Of a stretch of DNA of 38,634 bases, positions 26,769-36,057 are shown one piece after another. Below the pieces are notes generated by a model. That model was not told where the DNA came from. It saw nothing but the letters and a program-made list of their open reading frames with translations, and searched no databases. Both the position numbers and the translations under genes were made by a program. The first letter of the stretch is position 1; each line of letters opens with the position of its first letter. This stretch comes from Acidobacteriota bacterium (GTDB lineage: Bacteria > Acidobacteriota > Polarisedimenticolia > Polarisedimenticolales > Polarisedimenticolaceae): NCBI GenBank assembly GCA_029861955.1, contig JAOTYK010000030.1:1-38634 (forward strand). The letters run 5' to 3'.

Positions 26769-27819
26769 CGCTCTCTCCGGCGGGAGGATCCTCTTTCTCG
26801 TTGACGTCGGCGACGCCGATCCCATCCTTGCCGGAGGCCTTGATCTTCTGCATCGCACGATCCGCACGCTGCACGAGTTCTCGTCGGTCGCCGGCGTGAA
26901 GCGGGAACGAAGCGACTCCCAGCGAGGCGGTCATCGAGACTCCCTCGCCATCGCCGAGTTCACGCATCAAGAGGTTCTTTCCCGAGATGACCTGTCGCAC
27001 GCGTTCCGCCACCTCGACGGCACCGTGCCATTCGGTCTCCGGCAATACGATACAGAATTCGTCGCCGCCAAAGCGAAACAGTTTGTCGAATTTTCGGATC
27101 TTGCCGCGAACGCGGACGGAGACCTCGAACAGCGTTCGGCTGCCCATGCTGTGGCCGTGGCGATTGTTGACCTCTTTGAGGTTATCCATATCGAGGAAGA
27201 TCAGGGATACCGGCGAACGGAAACGGCTGGCCCGCGCCAGCTCCTCTGGCAGGAAATCTTCGAAGTGTCGTCGGTTGAAACAGTTGGCGGTATCGTCCTT
27301 GATGATCAGTTCCCGGAGCGCCAGAACTTGAAGTGCGTTCCCCACCGCGTCGCGACAGAGCTCGACGAACTGGGCGACCTGTTCCAGCCGGGACGACGGG
27401 ACGGGTTTCTCGACGACAAACGCCATCACGGCGGTCAACCGCATCTCGCCGTCGTGGACCGGCACAAGAACGACGCGATCGGGATCCGATCCGGGCCACT
27501 CGTGTACCGCGTCGGCCAGTTCACCCCAACCGTCTCGCAGGACGGGTCGCTCGCCGATTCCGCGGACGATCTTGGGCTCCAGGTTCGAAAAGCCCACCCT
27601 ACGGGGGTCGTCCTTGTCGGTCGTCCCGGCGATGGGCAGCAGTTTCCGCCGGCCGGGCACGCTGCCCAGACAGATCCCGAAATCCGCCCCGAGCCAATCG
27701 GCGATGGGCCGGACCATGCGATCCGCCAGAACCTCGACATCGAGGCTCCTGAAAACATCCAGGAGAGCGGCCGTCTGCCGAGAATCCTCAAGAATGCTTA
27801 GTTTTTCCAGGGACTTCAC
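26761..27819 (-). CDS. Diguanylate cyclase (GAF-like sensor plus GGDEF)
   Basis: Predicted cytoplasmic enzyme of 352 residues that makes cyclic di-GMP. Residues about 15-165 look like a GAF-type sensor domain (for example DRVVLVPVHDGEMRLTAVMAFVVEKP). The GGDEF domain has DMDNLKEVNNRHGHSMG and the intact active site RFGGDEF (GGDEF at 251-255). An RxxD inhibitory site, RKFD, lies exactly five residues before GGDEF, so product inhibition is likely. The start is GTG at 27819, with GAGG seven nucleotides upstream; a TTG at 27822 is possible. No membrane helix is seen. It lies between a slipin gene and a SPOR gene, which suggests a link between envelope state and c-di-GMP. Confidence 0.92.
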   Translation of the reverse strand: MKSLEKLSILEDSRQTAALLDVFRSLDVEVLADRMVRPIADWLGADFGICLGSVPGRRKLLPIAGTTDKDDPRRVGFSNLEPKIVRGIGERPVLRDGWGELADAVHEWPGSDPDRVVLVPVHDGEMRLTAVMAFVVEKPVPSSRLEQVAQFVELCRDAVGNALQVLALRELIIKDDTANCFNRRHFEDFLPEELARASRFRSPVSLIFLDMDNLKEVNNRHGHSMGSRTLFEVSVRVRGKIRKFDKLFRFGGDEFCIVLPETEWHGAVEVAERVRQVISGKNLLMRELGDGEGVSMTASLGVASFPLHAGDRRELVQRADRAMQKIKASGKDGIGVADVNEKEDPPAGESDG

Positions 27820-27828
27820 CAACGGGCC

Positions 27829-28590
27829 TCACTCCTTGGCCTTGTTCAAGAATCCCCCCAGCAGCTCGATGGGCAGCGGGAAGATCAAGGTAGAATTTCG
27901 TTCTGAAGCGATCTCAGTCAAGGTCTGAAGGTATCTAAGCTGCATTGTCCCGGAATTCTTGCCCAATTCACGTGCCGCCTCCGATAGTCCGGACGCCGCG
28001 AGCCGCTCGCCCTCGGCATGGATGACCTTGGCCCGTTTCTCACGCTCGGCCTCGGCCTGCTTGGCCATCGCCCGCTGCATGACTTCGGGAAGATCGACAT
28101 GTTTGACTTCAACGGCGGAGACCTTGATACCCCAGGGGTCGGTCTGCTGGTCCAGGATGATCTGGAGCTTGCCGTTGATCAGCTCACGACCCGATAACAG
28201 TTCATCCAACTCGAACTCGCCGAGAATCGACCTCAGGGTCGTCTGGGCCAGCTGACTGGTCGCATAGTGATAGTTCTCAACTTCGACCACGGCGTTGATC
28301 GGGTTCATCACGCGAAAATAGACGACGGCGTTGACCTTGATGGAAACGTTGTCCTTCGTGATGATGTCCTGAGGCGGAACGTCGTGAACGACGGTCCGCA
28401 ACGACACACGAATCATCCGATCGATCACCGGGATGAGGATGATCAGGCCTGGCCCATAGGGCTTCCCCTTCAGACGACCGAGGCGAAGGACGACACCTCG
28501 CTCGTACTCGGGAAGCACCCGAAACGCGTTCCCCAGCAGAAACAATAAGATGGTGATTGCAACGCCAATCCCGATCCACAACGGTGTCAT
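27829..28590 (-). CDS. Slipin / stomatin-like SPFH-domain membrane protein
   Basis: Predicted inner-membrane scaffold of 253 residues. One N-terminal membrane helix ([23 protein letters not shown]) is followed by the SPFH domain: [78 protein letters not shown] and [45 protein letters not shown]. These are clear slipin signatures. The start overlaps the nfeD stop by 4 bp. Slipin-NfeD pairs are widely conserved; the NfeD protease cleaves its slipin partner in Pyrococcus horikoshii. Confidence 0.95.
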   Translation of the reverse strand: MTPLWIGIGVAITILLFLLGNAFRVLPEYERGVVLRLGRLKGKPYGPGLIILIPVIDRMIRVSLRTVVHDVPPQDIITKDNVSIKVNAVVYFRVMNPINAVVEVENYHYATSQLAQTTLRSILGEFELDELLSGRELINGKLQIILDQQTDPWGIKVSAVEVKHVDLPEVMQRAMAKQAEAEREKRAKVIHAEGERLAASGLSEAARELGKNSGTMQLRYLQTLTEIASERNSTLIFPLPIELLGGFLNKAKE

Positions 28591-29900
28591 TGTTCTTCCT
28601 CCGCGACCGTTTCAACGGTCAGTCGCATTCCATCGACGGCAACGACGCGAATCGATTGCCCTACCTCGATCGTCTCGCTGGACGACACGGCGCTCCAGAG
28701 TTCGCCGTGAATCCAGACGCGCCCGTTGTGCGTCGAGTCGATCGTGACACGAACGGGTCCCGTCTCCCCCACGAGCCCCTCCTCGCCGGTCGCGACCTTC
28801 GCTCGGTGAGCCCGCATCACGAGTCGCATCACGAAGGCGATCAGGATCGTCAACATGACGGCCACCGGCACGATCACGCCGGGGGGCACGCGCAGTTCGG
28901 GGATCGGACCGTCGATCAGGAGAATCCCACCGAAGACCAACGAGACCGCTCCACCCAGGGTCAGCATCCCGTAGGAAACCACCTTGACCTCAAGAATGAA
29001 CATGACGACGGCCAACGCGATCAAGAGCAACCCGACGGCCGAAACGGGAAGGATCGAGGCGGAAAAAGCGAAGAGAATCAGGGCCGTGGCGCCTACGAGT
29101 CCCGGCAGCACCACCCCGGGGTGGGTCATCTCGATCCAGATCCCCCCCATGCCCACCATCAGCAACAGCGCAGCGACAACGGGGAGCGCCAGGAACATCC
29201 GCAGGTCCTGCAACCAGTCGAACTCCGTCTCGACGACCTGCACCTCCGTGAGATCGAGGACCACCGTCGTCCCGTCGAAGCGGACGATCTCTCGACCGTT
29301 CAAGTAGGCGAAGACCGCATCGCGATTCTCTACCACCGCGTCGATCAGGCCCAACTCCAATGCCTTGCTCTCTTCGTAGGCGGTGGCTTCGAAGACCGCC
29401 TTCTCGGCGGCCTCGATGTTCCGACCCCGATGTTCCGAGATCGAACGAAGCAACGCGGCACCGTCTTCATTCATCTTTCGCAGAAGAGGATCATCGTCCC
29501 GGTTCTCGCCACCGATCTGCACGGTCGATGCCGCGCCGGTGCGTGTCCCGGGTGCCATCAACGCAACATCCGACGCCAGCAGAAGGAAGAAACCCGCCGA
29601 CGCGGCATGGGCGCCTGCGGGACCCACCCAGACCACCACCGGCACCTCGGAACTGAGGATCCGTTGGACCAGCTCGCCGGTCGTATCGACCAGCCCTCCC
29701 GGCGTATCGACCTCCAGCAGAATCAGCGCGTCGCCGGATTCCTCGGCGGCCGTAATCGCCGCCTCGATTCGAAATGCGCTCGCCGGATGGATCGCGCCAT
29801 CCAGGACGGCCAGCCGCACCGTCGTCGCGGCTTCCACACTCGGCCACAGGAATAGAAGCACGGCACCCAGGATGATGGTCAGCCGCGTTCGACGCATCAT
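28587..29900 (-). CDS. nfeD: NfeD-family membrane-bound serine protease (long form with ClpP-like domain)
   Basis: Predicted membrane protease of 437 residues. After a signal peptide ([24 protein letters not shown]) comes a ClpP-like domain with [19 protein letters not shown] and the Ser motif GAHAASAGF (Ser near residue 101). A Lys at about 142 lies 41 residues later, the same spacing as the Ser-Lys dyad of P. horikoshii PH1510. Five or so membrane helices follow (about residues 255-375), then a soluble C-terminal OB-like NfeD domain ([32 protein letters not shown]). The ATG at 29900 overlaps the coaD stop by 4 bp. The gene partner is the slipin just downstream. Confidence 0.94.
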   Translation of the reverse strand: MMRRTRLTIILGAVLLFLWPSVEAATTVRLAVLDGAIHPASAFRIEAAITAAEESGDALILLEVDTPGGLVDTTGELVQRILSSEVPVVVWVGPAGAHAASAGFFLLLASDVALMAPGTRTGAASTVQIGGENRDDDPLLRKMNEDGAALLRSISEHRGRNIEAAEKAVFEATAYEESKALELGLIDAVVENRDAVFAYLNGREIVRFDGTTVVLDLTEVQVVETEFDWLQDLRMFLALPVVAALLLMVGMGGIWIEMTHPGVVLPGLVGATALILFAFSASILPVSAVGLLLIALAVVMFILEVKVVSYGMLTLGGAVSLVFGGILLIDGPIPELRVPPGVIVPVAVMLTILIAFVMRLVMRAHRAKVATGEEGLVGETGPVRVTIDSTHNGRVWIHGELWSAVSSSETIEVGQSIRVVAVDGMRLTVETVAEEEQ

Positions 29901-30379
29901 CGTTCCCCGTATCGGTCCCGAAGGGCCGTCGCGACGCAGTCCGGGACCAGACCGTCGAGGCAACCGCCGAGGCGGGCGACTTCGCGGACGAGGCGGCTCG
30001 ACAGGAAGGAGTATTCGACACTCGGCAGCAGGAACACGGTCTCGACCTCCGGTGCCAGTTTACGATTCATCATCGCCATCTGCATCTCGTACTCGAAGTC
30101 CGATACGGCCCGGATACCACGCAGGATCACGCCGGCGCCGACCTGCCGCGTGTAGTCCACCAGCAAGCCGTTGAAGGTCTCGACCACCACGTCGGGATCG
30201 CCGACCGCCTTGCGGATCAATTGTATCCGCTCCTCGACCGAGAAGAGTGGGGTCTTGTCCTCATTATCGAGGATCGCCATCACCACACGATCGAACCGTT
30301 CACGGGCACGCTTCACAAGATCCAGATGACCGTTGGTCACGGGATCGAACGTTCCGGGGTAGACGGCAGTCTGCTTCAT
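29897..30379 (-). CDS. coaD: Phosphopantetheine adenylyltransferase
   Basis: Fourth step of coenzyme A synthesis, transferring AMP to 4'-phosphopantetheine. It has 160 residues. The nucleotidyltransferase motif TVYPGTFDPVTNGHLDL (here AVYPGTFDPVTNGHLDL), RGIRAVSDFEYEMQMAMMNRKL and the C-terminal SSRLVREVARLGG are all present. The start overlaps the recN stop by 4 bp and its own stop overlaps nfeD by 4 bp. Confidence 0.98.
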   Translation of the reverse strand: MKQTAVYPGTFDPVTNGHLDLVKRARERFDRVVMAILDNEDKTPLFSVEERIQLIRKAVGDPDVVVETFNGLLVDYTRQVGAGVILRGIRAVSDFEYEMQMAMMNRKLAPEVETVFLLPSVEYSFLSSRLVREVARLGGCLDGLVPDCVATALRDRYGER

Positions 30380-32094
30380 GAAGGACTCCCCGCGCGACGG
30401 GACGTCGCACCGATCATCTGACGTGCATGGGAACGAGAGGTATCGGTCGCCCGCTTACCGGACAACATCCGTGCGATCTCATCCACCCGGGTCTCCTCAT
30501 CAAGCGTCGTCACCTGCATCCGCGTCTGACCGTCGCGGACCCGTTTGTGAACCACTATGTGGCATCGCGCGTAGGCGGCGACCTGCGGCAGATGGGTGAC
30601 GCACAGAAGCTGTCGTTTCTCGGACAGCAGCGAGAGACGCGAACCGACCGCGTCGGCGACCGCCCCCCCGACACCCTGGTCGACCTCATCGAAGACCTGG
30701 GTCGAGGCCGCCCCCGCCCCGCCGACGATGGCCAGCGCCAGCATCACGCGGGACAACTCGCCACCCGACGCGACCTTCTGTAACGGGCGTGGAGCGACAC
30801 CGGGGTTCGCCGACAGCAGCAACTCCACCCGCTCGGCACCGAGACGGGAGAGGGCCACCGCCTTGGATCCCTCGCCGACCGACTCTCCGCGCGTCGCGGG
30901 GAGTTCGATCTTCAGACTTGCGTCCTTCATCGCCAGGGGGGCGAGTTGCTTGCGCCACGCCGGTGCCAGACGATGCGCGGCGGTCTGTCGCGCCGCGCTC
31001 AGCGCGGCGGCGGCCTTCACGTAGCCGGTCTCCGCCCGCGCCACACGTTTCTCGGCACGGGCGATCTCGGCCTCGGGATCTCCCAGGGCCGCCTGCTCGC
31101 TCTTCGCCTGTTCCAGCGTCTCAAGAACCGCCGCCTCGTCCTCGCCGTGTTTCAGACACAATCGCTCGAGCGCGGCACGACGGGTCTCGACCTCCTCGAG
31201 ATTGTCGGCGGCGTCGCCGGTCGCGCGACGGGCGTCCTCGAAGAGGCGACCAAGGTCTTCAAGCTCCAGCATGGCGCTCTCGATCCGATCGGCGCCGACG
31301 GTGAGAGACGGATCCAGCTCCGCCAGGGAGCGGGCCTCACGAGCCACCCACGCGGAGAGCGTGACCGCCGAGGCATCGCCGTCCTGCAACCAGTCGGCAA
31401 TACGATCCAGCCCCTCTCGCAGAGCGGCACCGTGTCGCAGTCGATTACGACGTTGATCCAGCTCCTCGCGCTCTCCGATTCTCGGGGCGACCTCCTCAAT
31501 CGCCCCGATGGTCTCCGTCAGCTCTGCCAGTCGTCGCTCTCGATCGGCGACACTGACCCGCCATCGCTCCAGGATCTTTCGTTGTTCGAGGACCTCGTCA
31601 TGACGGAGGGCGGTCGTCTCCAACTGGAGATCGTGTCCCCCGAACGCATCAAGCAAACGGAGTTGCCTATCCGGTCGTAGGAGCTGTTGTTGGTCGTGTT
31701 GCCCGTGAAGCTCAAGCCAGAAAGTGCCGAACTCCGCCAGCGTCCGTAGCGGTGTCGGCGACCCGTTGACGAATGCGCGCGAGCGGCCGTCGGCGGCCAG
31801 CTCCCGCCGAAGGATCCAGCAGCCGTCGTCCCCGGAATCCACGCCATTCTCGTCGGCCCAATTCTGCGGCACCGAGCCGAGTGTCATCTCCAACACGGCC
31901 TCGATCACCGCCCGGTCCTTACCGGCGCGGATCCGTTGGCGATCGCCGCGGGAGCCCACGAGCAGTCCGAGCGCATCCAACAGGATCGACTTGCCGGCGC
32001 CGGTCTCTCCGGTGAGGAGATTGAGACCCTCGACGAACTCGATCTCGAGCGACTCGACGAGCACGAGGTCCCTTATGCGTAACGTCTTCAGCAT
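30376..32094 (-). CDS. recN: DNA repair protein RecN
   Basis: SMC-like ATPase used in double-strand break repair. It has 572 residues from the ATG at 32094, MLKTLRIRDLVLVESLEIEF. Walker A is LLTGETGAGKSILLDALGLLVG. Two coiled-coil arms flank a hinge. The signature and Walker B region read KVASGGELSRVMLALAIV and TQVFDEVDQGVGGAVADAVG. The frame stays open upstream of 32094 on the antisense of tolQ, but that part has no family match. The Shine-Dalgarno is weak (AAGGAG is 16 nt away). It is the head of the long minus-strand run, divergent from tolQ. Confidence 0.96.
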   Translation of the reverse strand: MLKTLRIRDLVLVESLEIEFVEGLNLLTGETGAGKSILLDALGLLVGSRGDRQRIRAGKDRAVIEAVLEMTLGSVPQNWADENGVDSGDDGCWILRRELAADGRSRAFVNGSPTPLRTLAEFGTFWLELHGQHDQQQLLRPDRQLRLLDAFGGHDLQLETTALRHDEVLEQRKILERWRVSVADRERRLAELTETIGAIEEVAPRIGEREELDQRRNRLRHGAALREGLDRIADWLQDGDASAVTLSAWVAREARSLAELDPSLTVGADRIESAMLELEDLGRLFEDARRATGDAADNLEEVETRRAALERLCLKHGEDEAAVLETLEQAKSEQAALGDPEAEIARAEKRVARAETGYVKAAAALSAARQTAAHRLAPAWRKQLAPLAMKDASLKIELPATRGESVGEGSKAVALSRLGAERVELLLSANPGVAPRPLQKVASGGELSRVMLALAIVGGAGAASTQVFDEVDQGVGGAVADAVGSRLSLLSEKRQLLCVTHLPQVAAYARCHIVVHKRVRDGQTRMQVTTLDEETRVDEIARMLSGKRATDTSRSHARQMIGATSRRAGSPS

Positions 32095-32104
32095 CGCTAT
32101 TCTT

Positions 32105-32133
32105 TTGACGCTCCTTAACGCCTGGGATAGCAT
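32105..32133 (+). promoter_or_regulatory. Predicted sigma-70 promoter of the tol-pal operon
   Basis: TTGACG (32105-32110), a 17-bp spacer and TAGCAT (32128-32133) precede tolQ. Transcription would begin near 32140, which rules out the in-frame TTG at 32137 as start codon and supports the TTG at 32173. The element lies within the 78-bp gap shared with recN. Confidence 0.55.
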
Positions 32134-32172
32134 ACCTTGGCTTGCGCATTCATAGGACGTCAGGAGTTCCCG

Positions 32173-32865
32173 TTGCCCTTTCCCCTGGTCTCCAGCGCCC
32201 CGCCATCCCTCGATGTTTGGTCTCTCGTCATGCAAGCCGGCCCCATGGCCAAGGCCGTGCTTTTGACGCTGATCATCTTCTCCGTCGCCTCCTGGGGCGT
32301 CGCCGCCGAGCGGTTCAGACGTTTCTCCCGAGCAGAGAAGGAATCGCGACGATTCCTCGAACGCTTCCATCGGGGTGGGGGTCTCGCGGCGATTCAGGAA
32401 GAGACCGAGGAGTTCCAGTGGAGCCCGCTGGCCGATATCTATCGTGCCGGCTTCCGCGAGATCAGCCTGAACCCGCCTCCACCGGGGGAGCCGTTGAAGG
32501 GTGAGGGGCTGGAGGCGGTCGATCGCATCCTGCGTAAGAACGCCGTCATGCAGATGACCGAACTGGAGCGAAGCCTGGGCTTCCTCGCCACCACCGCTAG
32601 CGCGACCCCGTTTATCGGGCTGTTCGGCACCGTCTGGGGCATCATGAACGCGTTCCGTGGCATCGGAAGCAGCGGTACCGCCAGCCTGGCGGCCTACGCA
32701 CCGGGCATCGCCGAAGCCCTCGTGGCGACCGCCGCCGGCCTGGGCGCCGCCATTCCCGCCGTCATCCTCTATAACCACTTTCAGGGTCGACTCCGCATGA
32801 TGGACTCCCTGATCGATGAGTTCGAGGCGGATCTGGTCCATCGGCTGCAGGGACGGAGAAGCTAG
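32173..32865 (+). CDS. tolQ: TolQ, proton-channel subunit of the Tol-Pal system
   Basis: Inner-membrane protein of the MotA/TolQ/ExbB family that uses the proton gradient with TolR to energise TolA. It has 230 residues from the TTG at 32173, the same length as E. coli TolQ. The first helix is AKAVLLTLIIFSVASWGVAAERF. The later two helices contain LGFLATTASATPFIGLFGTVWGIMNAF and APGIAEALVATAAGLGAAIPAVILYN, which are strong family signatures. The TTG start has AGGAG seven nucleotides upstream and lies downstream of the predicted promoter. Confidence 0.95.
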   Translation: MPFPLVSSAPPSLDVWSLVMQAGPMAKAVLLTLIIFSVASWGVAAERFRRFSRAEKESRRFLERFHRGGGLAAIQEETEEFQWSPLADIYRAGFREISLNPPPPGEPLKGEGLEAVDRILRKNAVMQMTELERSLGFLATTASATPFIGLFGTVWGIMNAFRGIGSSGTASLAAYAPGIAEALVATAAGLGAAIPAVILYNHFQGRLRMMDSLIDEFEADLVHRLQGRRS

Positions 32866-32868
32866 CCC

Positions 32869-33300
32869 GTGGGCGGCACCGTCTCCGGTCGCGGTGGGCG
32901 ACGGGATCGACGTCAACTGGCGGAGATCAACGTTACCCCTCTGGTGGATGTCATGTTGGTGCTGCTGATCATTTCGATGGTCGCCGCGCCGATGCTGCAG
33001 CGCAGTATTCGACTGGACCTACCCGCCACCGAGAGCGCCGACCCCATCGAGGAGGCCCAGTACGTCATCACGATGGATCGCGAAAGCAAACTCCGCATCA
33101 ACGATCGACCGATCCACCCCGATCTGCTGGTCGAACGGATGCGGACCCTGGCCCAGAGCCGTCCGGGCGAAACCGTCTACCTGCGGGCCGACAAGTTGCT
33201 GACCTACGGCGAGGTGCTGTGGGTGATGGATCGGATTCGCACGGCCGGGATGACACGCATCGCGTTGGTCTCGGTCCCTCTGGAGGAGGAGCGCCGCTAA
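32869..33300 (+). CDS. tolR: TolR, proton-channel subunit of the Tol-Pal system
   Basis: Single-span inner-membrane protein of 143 residues, ExbD/TolR family. The helix after a short basic N-terminus reads AEINVTPLVDVMLVLLIISMVAAPM, with the conserved proton-carrying Asp in LVDVML. The periplasmic domain follows. The start is GTG at 32869, 3 bp after the tolQ stop. Its stop directly abuts the start of the TonB/TolA-like gene. Confidence 0.96.
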   Translation: MGGTVSGRGGRRDRRQLAEINVTPLVDVMLVLLIISMVAAPMLQRSIRLDLPATESADPIEEAQYVITMDRESKLRINDRPIHPDLLVERMRTLAQSRPGETVYLRADKLLTYGEVLWVMDRIRTAGMTRIALVSVPLEEERR

Positions 33301-34032
33301 GTGTCTCCCCGCTATCGCATCATCGCCTCCTTCGGACCCCGCAGTCGCCCGCTGCCGCGGTTTGTCATCGGCTCGCTCCTGTTCCACGTCGGAACGGTCG
33401 CCGTGCTGCTGGCCCTTCCTAACTTCAAGGACCGCGGCCCCTTGCCGGAGCCGATCGTCGTCAGTCTGGTGGCCCCGGCCGTCACGAAGAGAGTCGAGGG
33501 CAAGCCGGCGGCGAAGAAGCCCACGCCACAGGTGAAGACCGAGCCCAAGAAAGAGACACCCAAGGTCGAGCAACCGAAGGTCAAGAAGCCCAAGACTGCG
33601 CCGAAAGATGTCGTGCACACCAAGAAGGCCCCCACGACCCCGGCACCCGAGCCCGAAGTTGACGATGAGCCCGAGATCGACGAATCGGAGTTGGCGATGG
33701 AGGCCGGCAGCGGTGTGGCACCGCTCGCAGGTCTCTCCGACGAGTTCCCGTGGTATGCCTCGGCCGTGCAGGCCGTCCTGATCGAGAACTGGCGTCGCCC
33801 TCTGCTGACCGACCTACGCGAGCCCGTCGGCGTCCGTTTGGAGTGGCAGATCCAGCGAGACGGGCGGGTGACCGGCCTACGAATCCTGGATAGCAGCGGC
33901 ATCGAGGTCCTCGATCGCTCGGCGTTACGCGCTGTCCAGAGTGCGGCGCCCCTGCCGCCGCTCCCACCTCGCTGGCGTAGTGAATCGCTCCCGGTGACCT
34001 ACCTGTTTGTCCTCCACCCCGACGACCTCTGA
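33301..34032 (+). CDS. tolA: TolA-like energy transducer with TonB-type C-terminal domain
   Basis: Protein of 243 residues linking the TolQR motor to the outer membrane. One membrane helix (FVIGSLLFHVGTVAVLLALP) is followed by a Lys/Pro-rich periplasmic spacer at about 65-110 (AKKPTPQVKTEPKKETPKVEQ) and an acidic stretch. The C-terminal domain is TonB-like: AVLIENWRRPL, LEWQIQRDGRVTGLRILDSSGIEVLDRSALRAVQSAAPLPPLP. The name TolA is given by position; by sequence it is a TonB/TolA-type transducer. The start is GTG at 33301, with no gap after tolR. Confidence 0.88.
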   Translation: MSPRYRIIASFGPRSRPLPRFVIGSLLFHVGTVAVLLALPNFKDRGPLPEPIVVSLVAPAVTKRVEGKPAAKKPTPQVKTEPKKETPKVEQPKVKKPKTAPKDVVHTKKAPTTPAPEPEVDDEPEIDESELAMEAGSGVAPLAGLSDEFPWYASAVQAVLIENWRRPLLTDLREPVGVRLEWQIQRDGRVTGLRILDSSGIEVLDRSALRAVQSAAPLPPLPPRWRSESLPVTYLFVLHPDDL

Positions 34033-34054
34033 CCCCGGAATCGGAGACCCGCCC

Positions 34055-35344
34055 ATGCAGCTTCGTTCGCTCGTACCAGGTATCGTTCTGCCCCTCCTGC
34101 TTCTGCCCGGTCTAACGTCTGCTCAGGAAGAGCGACGGCTCGACGGCACGATCAGCGGAAGTGGCAGTGCGTTCAAGATCGGCGTCCCTGCCGCCCGCTA
34201 TCAGGGTGTCAGCGACGCGGTCGCCACCGAGATCGCCCAGACGGTTCGTGATGACCTGGAATTCAGCGGATTCTTCGATCTCATCGACCCGCAACTCTAC
34301 TCGCTGATTCCCGCCAGCGAAGGCGATGAGGAGCGTCACGACGATTGGTTGTCGATCGGCGCCGACGCCATGCTGCGACTGGTCGTAGAGTACAAGAACG
34401 ATCGCGTCTATCTGGAGGCGCGGCTTCACGACAATCAGACCAAGCAGATGACCTTCAATCGCATCTATCGCGGCAGTAACGACTTCGCCCGCCGGTTGGC
34501 GCATCAGCTTGCCGACGACCTGATGCGACAGTTCACCGGTCGCCCGGGGGTCGCCATGACCCGGATCGCGTTCTCGTCGTTCCACGAGGAGAACAAGGAG
34601 GTCTACATCATGGATTACGACGGACAGCGAGTTCGTCGTCTTACGACCAGCCGCTCGACCAACCTGTCTCCGGTCTGGTCTCCCGACGGCAAGGAGTTGG
34701 CCTTCACCTCCTGGCGAGGCAAGCAACCCGGCGTCTACGTCATGAACAACCAGGGCAAGCTTGGGCACCTGGACACCGTCGGTGGCGAGCTGTCTGCGGC
34801 ACCGGACTGGTCCCCCGACGGTCGTCGGCTGGCCTACGTCTCGGACGTCGACGGAAACAGCGAGATCTACATCCTCGATCGGCAATCCAAACGGAATTCC
34901 AGGGTGACCCGCAATAACGCCATCGACACGGGCCCCGCCTGGTCCCCCAACGGTCGCGAGATCGCGTTCACCTCGGACCGCACCGGAAACCCGCAGGTCT
35001 ATCTAATGGACGCCGAGGGTCTCAATGCTCGCCGGGTCTCCTTTGGTTCGCCCTACGCCAGTTCACCGGCCTGGAGCCCCCGTGGCGAGCAGTTGGCGTA
35101 TGTGTCGCGGATCGACGGCAAGTTCGATGTGGTGGTCCTGGAAACCGTCACGGGGCAGGTCCGGCGACTGACCCATGGCGAGGGCAACAACGAGAATCCT
35201 CGCTGGTCCCCCGACGGTCGCCACCTGGTCTTTGCCTCCAGTCGGGCCGGTCGCTACGACGTCTACACGATGCGTGCCGACGGCAGTCGAGTGAAACGGC
35301 TCACCCGTGGTGGCGACAGCTTTACACCGGACTGGTCCCGTTGA
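34055..35344 (+). CDS. tolB: TolB, periplasmic beta-propeller of the Tol-Pal system
   Basis: Periplasmic protein of 429 residues that binds Pal and releases it on energised TolA pulling. The signal peptide is MQLRSLVPGIVLPLLLLPGLTSAQ. The N-terminal alpha/beta domain contains DLEFSGFFDLIDP. The C-terminal six-blade propeller has repeated W-S-P-D-G/N-G units: PVWSPDGKELAFTS, PDWSPDGRRLAYVS, PAWSPNGREIAFTS, PAWSPRGEQLAYVS and PRWSPDGRHLVFAS. The ATG at 34055 fits the signal peptide and has GGAG nine nucleotides upstream. Confidence 0.97.
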   Translation: MQLRSLVPGIVLPLLLLPGLTSAQEERRLDGTISGSGSAFKIGVPAARYQGVSDAVATEIAQTVRDDLEFSGFFDLIDPQLYSLIPASEGDEERHDDWLSIGADAMLRLVVEYKNDRVYLEARLHDNQTKQMTFNRIYRGSNDFARRLAHQLADDLMRQFTGRPGVAMTRIAFSSFHEENKEVYIMDYDGQRVRRLTTSRSTNLSPVWSPDGKELAFTSWRGKQPGVYVMNNQGKLGHLDTVGGELSAAPDWSPDGRRLAYVSDVDGNSEIYILDRQSKRNSRVTRNNAIDTGPAWSPNGREIAFTSDRTGNPQVYLMDAEGLNARRVSFGSPYASSPAWSPRGEQLAYVSRIDGKFDVVVLETVTGQVRRLTHGEGNNENPRWSPDGRHLVFASSRAGRYDVYTMRADGSRVKRLTRGGDSFTPDWSR

Positions 35345-35368
35345 GGTCAAAAAGCCGCCGCTCGGCGG

Positions 35369-35397
35369 TTGCGATCCGGGGTCCGATCCAACATAAT
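35369..35397 (+). promoter_or_regulatory. Predicted internal promoter before pal
   Basis: TTGCGA (35369-35374), 17 bp, CATAAT (35392-35397) lies in the 149-bp gap between tolB and pal, about 96 nt before the pal ATG. Just upstream, CCGCC-gctc-GGCGG (from 35355) forms a 5-bp hairpin without a T-run, so it is not a clear terminator. A separate promoter would allow extra Pal, an abundant lipoprotein. Confidence 0.55.
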
Positions 35398-35493
35398 CGA
35401 GTGGCTTTCGCCGTAAGAGTTCGCAATGCAACGCCTCTCCCGCCCCCCCGCAAGGACGCGAGCCGTCGGGACAGCGAGTAAGGAATAAGACTC

Positions 35494-36057
35494 ATGTCAA
35501 AATCGCTTCCGAAACTGATGATCCTTCTTCTTGCCCTCGCCCTCGTCGGTGCGGTTGGCTGCAAGAAGCCCGTTGACACCACACCGGTCGCCGACACCGC
35601 CCCGACCCAGGACGCCGTCGAGGAAACCGCCGACGATGACGCCGTCGATGTCGATGACAACGCGGGCTGGGAAGAGGAGAAGCCTGTCGTCGAAGAGCCG
35701 GTCCCTCCGACCCTCGCCCAACTCAACGGTCAGCTACAGACCGCCTACTTCGACTTCGACAAGTTCGAGTTGAGCGACGCGACTCGCGCCACCATTCAGG
35801 CCAACGCCGGCCTGATCAACGACAACCCCGACTACGGCGTCGTCGTCGGTGGTCATTGCGATGAGCGTGGCACCCTCGAGTACAACATCTCCCTGGGTGA
35901 AAAACGCGCTCGCGCCGTACGCGACTACCTCTCCGCGCTGGGCGTGGACCGATCTCGTGTTCGCATCGTCACCTACGGTGAGGAACGTCCGGCAGATCGC
36001 GGTCATGGCGAGAGCGCGTGGGCCAAGAATCGCCGTGCGGAATTCAAGTTTGAATAG
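35494..36057 (+). CDS. pal: Pal, peptidoglycan-associated lipoprotein
   Basis: Outer-membrane lipoprotein of 187 residues that anchors the membrane to the wall. The signal peptide MSKSLPKLMILLLALALVGAVGC ends in a lipobox with Cys23. A very acidic linker (about 30-70, rich in D, E, V) precedes the OmpA-like domain: YFDFDKFELSDATRATIQANAGLI, GHCDERGTLEYNISLGEKRARAVRDYLSALGV, and TYGEERPAD. The DERGTxEYN motif that binds meso-diaminopimelate is intact. AAGGA lies about ten nucleotides before the ATG. Confidence 0.97.
   Translation: MSKSLPKLMILLLALALVGAVGCKKPVDTTPVADTAPTQDAVEETADDDAVDVDDNAGWEEEKPVVEEPVPPTLAQLNGQLQTAYFDFDKFELSDATRATIQANAGLINDNPDYGVVVGGHCDERGTLEYNISLGEKRARAVRDYLSALGVDRSRVRIVTYGEERPADRGHGESAWAKNRRAEFKFE

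Noticed and set aside
28557-29855. 432-codon open frame on the plus strand opposite nfeD
   Set aside because: It is antisense to NfeD, with His/Gln/Asp-rich low-complexity translation and no domain.
32137-32172. TTG at 32137 as start of tolQ
   Set aside because: It lies only a few bases after the predicted -10 element, so it would be at or before the transcript start. The TTG at 32173 has a Shine-Dalgarno and gives the family length.
32095-32916. Upstream extension of the recN frame over tolQ
   Set aside because: The extra 274 residues lie on the antisense of tolQ and have no similarity to RecN. The RecN family starts at MLKTLRIRDLVL.
35353-35372. Rho-independent terminator after tolB
   Set aside because: The GC hairpin has only a 5-bp stem and no following T-run. 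Pal belongs to the same system downstream.
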